A stretch of 64,000 nucleotides of DNA, taken from contig JAITSS010000015.1 in NCBI GenBank assembly GCA_031287565.1, positions 18,938 through 82,937 of the forward strand, in the 5' to 3' direction. Positions within the stretch are counted from its first letter, which is position 1. Each line of letters starts with the position of its first letter. Position numbers and translations under genes: made by a program. This stretch comes from Desulfobulbaceae bacterium. GTDB taxonomy: Bacteria; Desulfobacterota; Desulfobulbia; Desulfobulbales; Desulfocapsaceae. The notes beneath the pieces are model-generated. The model ran no database searches. It was not told the DNA's origin and saw only the letters and a list, made by a program, of their open reading frames with translations. Shown piece by piece: positions 63,743 to 64,000 of the stretch.

Positions 63743-64000
63743 CGATTTTTTTCGGGTCGCCCCGGCGCCAGCCTTTATGCTGAAAACTTGATGCCAACGG
63801 CGCATTGTTTGAAGATAAGTGTCGCGTTCCGCCACAAGATTGGCGAATTGCCGTTGCGTTGCCGTGCCACGACTGAACCCTACCGTCGAAACATGCACTT
63901 CAACGCCGGGATTCTCTTGTTGCCAGGCTTGAACCTGGGCGACCAATTGAGTGTAGGCATATTCTGCCCGATCTTTGGAACCGTCGCCGGTAATTTGTTC
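63692..64000 (-). CDS. Alpha/beta-hydrolase-like fragment (DUF2235 type), cut by window edge
   Basis: The frame is open from the window end. It shows a nucleophile elbow GFSRG preceded by VEVHVSTV and followed by [15 protein letters not shown], the pattern of DUF2235/Tle-type phospholipase domains. Only about 65 residues follow, and the last 50 bp run antisense over the end of pdxH, so the C-terminus appears truncated and the real protein may be broken. The N-terminal part lies off the window. Confidence 0.5.
   Translation of the reverse strand, partial: EQITGDGSKDRAEYAYTQLVAQVQAWQQENPGVEVHVSTVGFSRGTATQRQFANLVAERDTYLQTMRRWHQVFSIKAGAGATRKKSLRSESLDSPAALVAPV

Overview
The window is a GC-rich, gene-dense chromosomal segment of a Gram-negative bacterium. 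Evidence for an outer membrane includes the LetAB lipid-transport pair, a MacAB–outer-membrane-factor efflux operon, an outer-membrane-like small barrel protein, and periplasmic amidase and transglycosylases. Several families and gene pairings resemble those of anaerobic delta-type proteobacteria (Desulfobacterota): the HdrD-like Fe-S protein with a 2-hydroxyacyl-CoA-dehydratase-type pair, the phasin-like protein beside a UbiB kinase, a large radical SAM protein and a MinD-like ATPase. RecC, LetB, LetA and PdxH also fit other Proteobacteria, so the phylum is an inference. There is no phage, CRISPR array, insertion sequence or rRNA operon; the only RNA gene found is an initiator tRNA-Met. The left edge cuts typA/bipA and the right edge cuts an alpha/beta-hydrolase.

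Layout. 1-3 kb: end of typA, a universal stress protein, and an AAA/DUF4143 ATPase framed by a 23-bp direct repeat. 2.8-6.5 kb: tight minus-strand operon of a response regulator with a degenerate CheB domain, uracil-DNA glycosylase, an APH-fold kinase and a HAD phosphatase. 6.7-16 kb: murJ, hpf with a structured leader, mutS, an AMIN/amidase_3 cell-wall hydrolase, and a phasin-like gene with ubiB. 16-21 kb: nitroreductase remnant, radical SAM protein, ArgA-like acetyltransferase, phosphopantetheinyl transferase, cvpA, pth. 21-26.6 kb: YejA-like binding protein, lon, mltG.

26.8-29.7 kb is a four-gene zinc uptake operon (RHH/zinc-knuckle protein, znuA, znuC, znuB) with overlapping genes and a palindrome over its probable promoter. 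29.7-32.7 kb: MinD-like ATPase with a zinc-ribbon partner, then mgtE. 32.7-37.9 kb: macA-macB-outer membrane factor and a small secreted beta-rich protein with its own promoter. 38-44 kb: recC with a small membrane protein, a protein of unknown function and xseA. 44-48.6 kb: letA-letB, a 72-aa protein and tRNA-fMet with a clear promoter and terminator.

48.7-56.8 kb: dus, an AI-2E-type membrane protein coupled to a secreted metallo-beta-lactamase-fold protein that has lost its metal motif, and an operon of an HdrD-like Fe-S protein, a radical-type ATPase activator and a double-cubane-cluster protein, then a UDP-glucuronate epimerase. 56.8-61.4 kb: moaE-HDOD-hybrid histidine kinase operon and an MltD-like transglycosylase whose last LysM is cut off by a one-base frameshift. 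61.5-64 kb: nudix hydrolase, Tim44-like protein, pdxH and the partial hydrolase.

The strongest candidates for little-described biology are the RHH/zinc-knuckle znu operon, the HdrD-like/activator/double-cubane operon, the REC-zinc ribbon-inactive CheB protein and the inactive ComEC-like domain coupled to an AI-2E permease.
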